Of a stretch of DNA of 7,922 nucleotides, positions 6,392 to 7,922 are shown piece by piece (positions within the stretch are counted from its first letter, which is position 1; each line of letters opens with the position of its first letter). The notes below the pieces were generated by a model. It worked only from the letters and a program-made list of their open reading frames with translations. It made no database searches and had not been told where the DNA came from. The position numbers and the translations under genes are program-made. Source of the DNA: Pseudomonadota bacterium (lineage in GTDB: Bacteria > Pseudomonadota > Alphaproteobacteria > Rhodospirillales > 2-02-FULL-58-16); NCBI GenBank assembly GCA_022560215.1, contig JADFTO010000128.1:1-7922 (forward strand), in the 5' to 3' direction.

Positions 6392-7108
6392 CTAGAGAAA
6401 GGTCCTGTTGACCGAGATCACCCGCCACTCGCCGCCGCCACGATCGATGCGGGTCAGGGACAAGGGATCGACGGCGAAGCGGAGCGCCGCCGCATGCCCC
6501 AGGCCCTGGGCCTGGGCGATGGCGGCGCGGATGGTGCCGGCGTGGGCCACGGCGACGATGTCCCGGCCCGCGTGCTCTAAGGTGAGGCCCTCGACGGCGG
6601 CGGCGACCCGGCGGACGACCTCGGCGAAGCTCTCGCCCCCGGGCGCCGGGTTTCCAGCCGGGTCCTCCCAGAAAGCCCGCCAGGCGTCCCCGTCATGGTC
6701 GCGGACCTCATCCCAGGTCATTCCCTGCCAGCGGCCGAAGTCCTGCTCGGCGAGGCCGGCCTCGATCCAGGGCACCCGCCCGGCGATGGCGCTGGCGGTG
6801 TCCCGGGCCCGCGAGAGCGGGCTCGACACCCAGACCGCGCCCCTGGGCAGGGCATCGGCCATGGGGGCCAGGGCCGACGTTTCGCGCAGGAATTTCTTCA
6901 GTTTGGTGTTGGTGATCCACGCCCGCGGAGGTTTCTCGTCGCCGGTGAGAACCTTGCGGAAAGCCGGGCTCGACATACCGGACGCCTTCTCCATGTCGGC
7001 CATCGTCATGCCGTTGTCGATCAAGTGATGATGCACCGCCTTGCCGAAATCATTCAGCGGTGCGGAAGACCGCTTCTTGCGAGTTTTCCCAGTTGTTTCC
7101 TTGGTCAC
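6392..7108 (-). CDS. Chimera: XRE helix-turn-helix fused to N-terminally truncated histidine phosphatase (CobC-like)
   Basis: A 238-residue protein with two unlike parts. Residues 1-16 are Lys/Arg-rich. Residues about 18-75 form an XRE-type helix-turn-helix, with TMADMEKASGMSSPAFRKVL (35-54) as the binding motif. From about residue 78 (ALAPMADALPRGAVW) the protein is a histidine phosphatase/phosphoglycerate mutase family member: VSSPLSRARDTA (94-105), AEQDFGRWQG (120-129), and the second catalytic histidine in VAHAGTIRAA (H189). The roughly 45 N-terminal residues with the RHG nucleophile histidine are absent, so phosphatase activity is not expected. GC changes from about 58% in the first part to 75% in the second, near 6875-6890. 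GTG start with AAAGGGA about 7 bases upstream. Next to the cob operon, the intact ancestor was plausibly alpha-ribazole phosphatase CobC, but the family is broad. A repressor or antitoxin-like role of the remaining domain is possible. Confidence 0.85.
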   Translation of the reverse strand: MTKETTGKTRKKRSSAPLNDFGKAVHHHLIDNGMTMADMEKASGMSSPAFRKVLTGDEKPPRAWITNTKLKKFLRETSALAPMADALPRGAVWVSSPLSRARDTASAIAGRVPWIEAGLAEQDFGRWQGMTWDEVRDHDGDAWRAFWEDPAGNPAPGGESFAEVVRRVAAAVEGLTLEHAGRDIVAVAHAGTIRAAIAQAQGLGHAAALRFAVDPLSLTRIDRGGGEWRVISVNRTFL

Positions 7109-7152
7109 GGTCAGTCCCTTTCAATGATGATGTGTGATCGTCTAACGCATCA

Positions 7153-7181
7153 ATCCTACGACAGATAAATTCCGACCGCAA
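7153..7181 (-). promoter_or_regulatory. Promoter of the helix-turn-helix fusion gene
   Basis: On the minus strand TTGCGG (7181-7176) and TAGGAT (7158-7153) are separated by 17 bases, a good sigma-70-type arrangement. Transcription would begin near 7146 and leave a leader of about 38 bases before the GTG at 7108. It diverges from the plus-strand promoter at 7210-7237, which carries the same TAGGAT -10 box, about 30 bases away. Confidence 0.55.
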
Positions 7182-7199
7182 CATAATTCTGCAAATTTA

Positions 7200-7213
7200 G
7201 GAAAGTTATTTGC
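7200..7213. repeat. Direct repeat, left copy (GGAAAGTTATTTGC)
   Basis: This copy differs from the one at 7424-7436 by one extra A; AGTTATTTGC (7204-7213) is identical in both. The two copies bracket the candidate small RNA unit at a spacing of about 223 bases. The left copy overlaps the -35 box of that unit. It may be an attachment-site relic, a duplication trace or chance. Confidence 0.45.
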
Positions 7214-7237
7214 TTCTGTCTTCGATTGTGGTAGGAT
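7210..7237 (+). promoter_or_regulatory. Promoter of the candidate small RNA
   Basis: TTGCTT (7210-7215) and TAGGAT (7232-7237) with a 16-base spacer form a plausible sigma-70 promoter on the plus strand. The predicted start is near 7244. It faces away from the helix-turn-helix gene promoter and towards the intrinsic terminator at 7395-7423. Confidence 0.5.
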
Positions 7238-7243
7238 CGCGGC

Positions 7244-7423
7244 GGCTGCGGAGTCGCAGAGATGTGACTTGGGGACGCCTTGAATGGGTGCTAAATCCAT
7301 AACAGGAGAGATGCACGGACCCTGCCCTGCCCGCCAAGGACGAAACAGCCGGACCTAGACTAGCCGGCCCACAGTCCGCGCCCTGGCCTCGAAGCCCCAC
7401 CCTCGCGGTGGGGTTTCTTGTTT
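7244..7423 (+). ncRNA. Candidate small non-coding RNA of unknown family
   Basis: About 180 bases lie between a plus-strand promoter and a strong intrinsic terminator, with no convincing protein gene. Possible structure is visible: a tetraloop hairpin CTGCG-GAGT-CGCAG (7246-7259, its 5' arm near the predicted start), an ATGG/CCAT hairpin (7284-7300), a GCCGG/CCGGC stem (7348-7367) and a long-range pairing of GCACGGAC (7313-7320) with GTCCGCGC (7374-7381), seven of eight positions. Several GGA triplets occur, including AAGGA and ACGGA. I could not match it to tRNA, tmRNA, 6S, SRP or RNase P RNA from memory. A 15-codon reading frame (7311-7358, MHGPCPARQGRNSRT) with AGGAG only 2 bases upstream might be a leader peptide but the spacing is poor. 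It could be a phage-borne regulatory RNA, or an untranslated relic. Confidence 0.45.
7395..7423 (+). terminator. Intrinsic terminator, plus strand
   Basis: CCCCACC (7395-7401), loop CTCGC, GGTGGGG (7407-7413), then TTTCTTGTTT. A perfect 7-base-pair GC-rich stem followed by a T-rich tract is a strong rho-independent terminator on the plus strand. The minus strand lacks a T tract after the stem, so it does not serve the terminase gene. No plus-strand protein gene precedes it, which is the main reason for suspecting a small RNA. Confidence 0.85.
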
Positions 7424-7436
7424 GGAAGTTATTTGC
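7424..7436. repeat. Direct repeat, right copy (GGAAGTTATTTGC)
   Basis: Second copy of the repeat at 7200-7213, immediately after the T tract of the terminator and 17 bases from the stop codon of the truncated terminase gene. Identity over AGTTATTTGC (7427-7436) is perfect. Confidence 0.45.
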
Positions 7437-7452
7437 GTCGCGGCATTGCGTC

Positions 7453-7922
7453 TCATCCGAGGTCTGTCCGCACCTCGTCATCGCCCCCTGACCGAATATC
7501 GTCATCGTCATCGCTGCCGGGCCGATCTTCTTTTCGCATGAATGACAGCGTTACGGCGCTCAACCCGAGTTTCGGCGTGTATGTCAACATCATGATGCCG
7601 CTAGAATCTGGGACATCTATCGTGCCGGCGGTTCGGATGAGACATTCGCCGTAGATTGCCATGGTCGGCTCTTCGTCCAGCCAGATGACCTGTTTTTCCG
7701 TGCCCTCGAATGAACCAGATCCTTGTTGGTATGACCGGAAACCCAAATCGGACCATCGACCTGTCGGCTTATGCAAAACTTGAATGGTATCGACAAAATC
7801 CGCCGTGCCTTGTTTCCACGTCGGCCGGCCAAGATTGTCTCCTGGGATAAGTCCGGTTCCGTCCACACTCTTGTTGTTTGTTCCGGCTCCCGTAATTTTA
7901 CCAAGGAGCTTGCGTTGGATAA
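7453..7922 (-). CDS. Phage terminase large subunit, ATPase-domain fragment, truncated
   Basis: The frame is open from the right edge, so the start and Walker A are outside the window. Visible in order: WK-QGTADF, the segment GFRSYQQGSGSFEGTEKQVIW, the Walker B and catalytic acid motif IWLDEEP, YGECLIRT, and the coupling motif MLTYTP followed by GLSAVTLSF. These match the packaging ATPase of tailed-phage large terminases. After LSFM the similarity ends: 27 residues rich in aspartate (GSDDDDDI, GGDDE), encoded by a GATGAC repeat, lead to a TGA at 7453. The nuclease domain is missing, and the other two frames do not continue it. GC is about 50% against over 70% in the cob genes. A GTG at 7866 in this frame is internal, since similarity continues upstream of it. 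This is most likely a decayed prophage gene. Confidence 0.82.
   Translation of the reverse strand, partial: IQRKLLGKITGAGTNNKSVDGTGLIPGDNLGRPTWKQGTADFVDTIQVLHKPTGRWSDLGFRSYQQGSGSFEGTEKQVIWLDEEPTMAIYGECLIRTAGTIDVPDSSGIMMLTYTPKLGLSAVTLSFMRKEDRPGSDDDDDIRSGGDDEVRTDLG

Noticed and set aside
7311..7358. 15-codon frame preceded by AGGAG inside the candidate small RNA
   Set aside because: Only 2 bases separate the ribosome-site match from the ATG, and the peptide shows no leader-peptide signature such as repeated regulatory codons. Kept only as a note in the RNA entry.
7206..7511. Minus-strand open frame of 101 codons across the small RNA region
   Set aside because: It overlaps the terminase end and the terminator hairpin, has no recognisable domain, and its composition looks like translated non-coding sequence.
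7617..7904. Minus-strand open frame of 95 codons overlapping the terminase fragment
   Set aside because: The terminase frame carries the DEEP and TYTP motifs; this one is its frame-shifted shadow.
1..7922. Insertion sequences, CRISPR arrays and tRNA genes
   Set aside because: I looked for transposase motifs, regularly spaced repeats and tRNA T-loop sequences and saw none.

Overview
The window comes from a GC-rich bacterium, most likely an alphaproteobacterium of Rhodospirillales type. This rests on about 70-75% GC in the core genes, an aerobic-type CobN cobaltochelatase next to CobW and CobP/CobU, and the style of the cobalamin riboswitch. The exact genus cannot be read from the sequence. 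All recognised protein genes lie on the minus strand, so the window reads right to left.

Right end (about 7109-7922): lower-GC (about 50%) phage-derived DNA. It holds the ATPase part of a large terminase that enters from beyond the window and stops early. Next comes a 340-base stretch without a convincing protein gene. On the plus strand that stretch carries a promoter, a potentially structured region and a strong intrinsic terminator, which together look like a small non-coding RNA gene. A near-perfect short direct repeat brackets it.

6392-7108: a chimeric gene. About 75 residues of an XRE-type helix-turn-helix regulator (about 58% GC) are joined in frame to a histidine phosphatase (CobC-like, about 75% GC) that has lost its N-terminal RHG nucleophile motif.

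4582-6360: a cobalamin riboswitch, a ribosome-site hairpin, cobP/cobU and cobW; cobN follows down to 878. This is one tight operon: ATGA overlap between cobP and cobW, 6 bases between cobW and cobN. CobW is a GTPase metallochaperone thought to supply cobalt, CobN is the large cobaltochelatase subunit, and CobP/CobU activates adenosylcobinamide for nucleotide-loop assembly. B12 would shut the operon down through the riboswitch.

Left end (1-840): a HigBA-type toxin-antitoxin promoter and operator, an intact HigB toxin, and a second chimera. The first 20 or so residues of a HigA antitoxin run in frame into the C-terminal half of a DUF3501 protein, so the antitoxin's DNA-binding domain is gone. 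The window closes with the N-terminus of a probable epoxyqueuosine reductase (queG).

The main novelty is that the intact B12 operon lies between two independent in-frame gene fusions, each joining the start of a mobile or regulatory gene to the tail of a housekeeping gene. A putative unannotated small RNA sits beside the prophage remnant.
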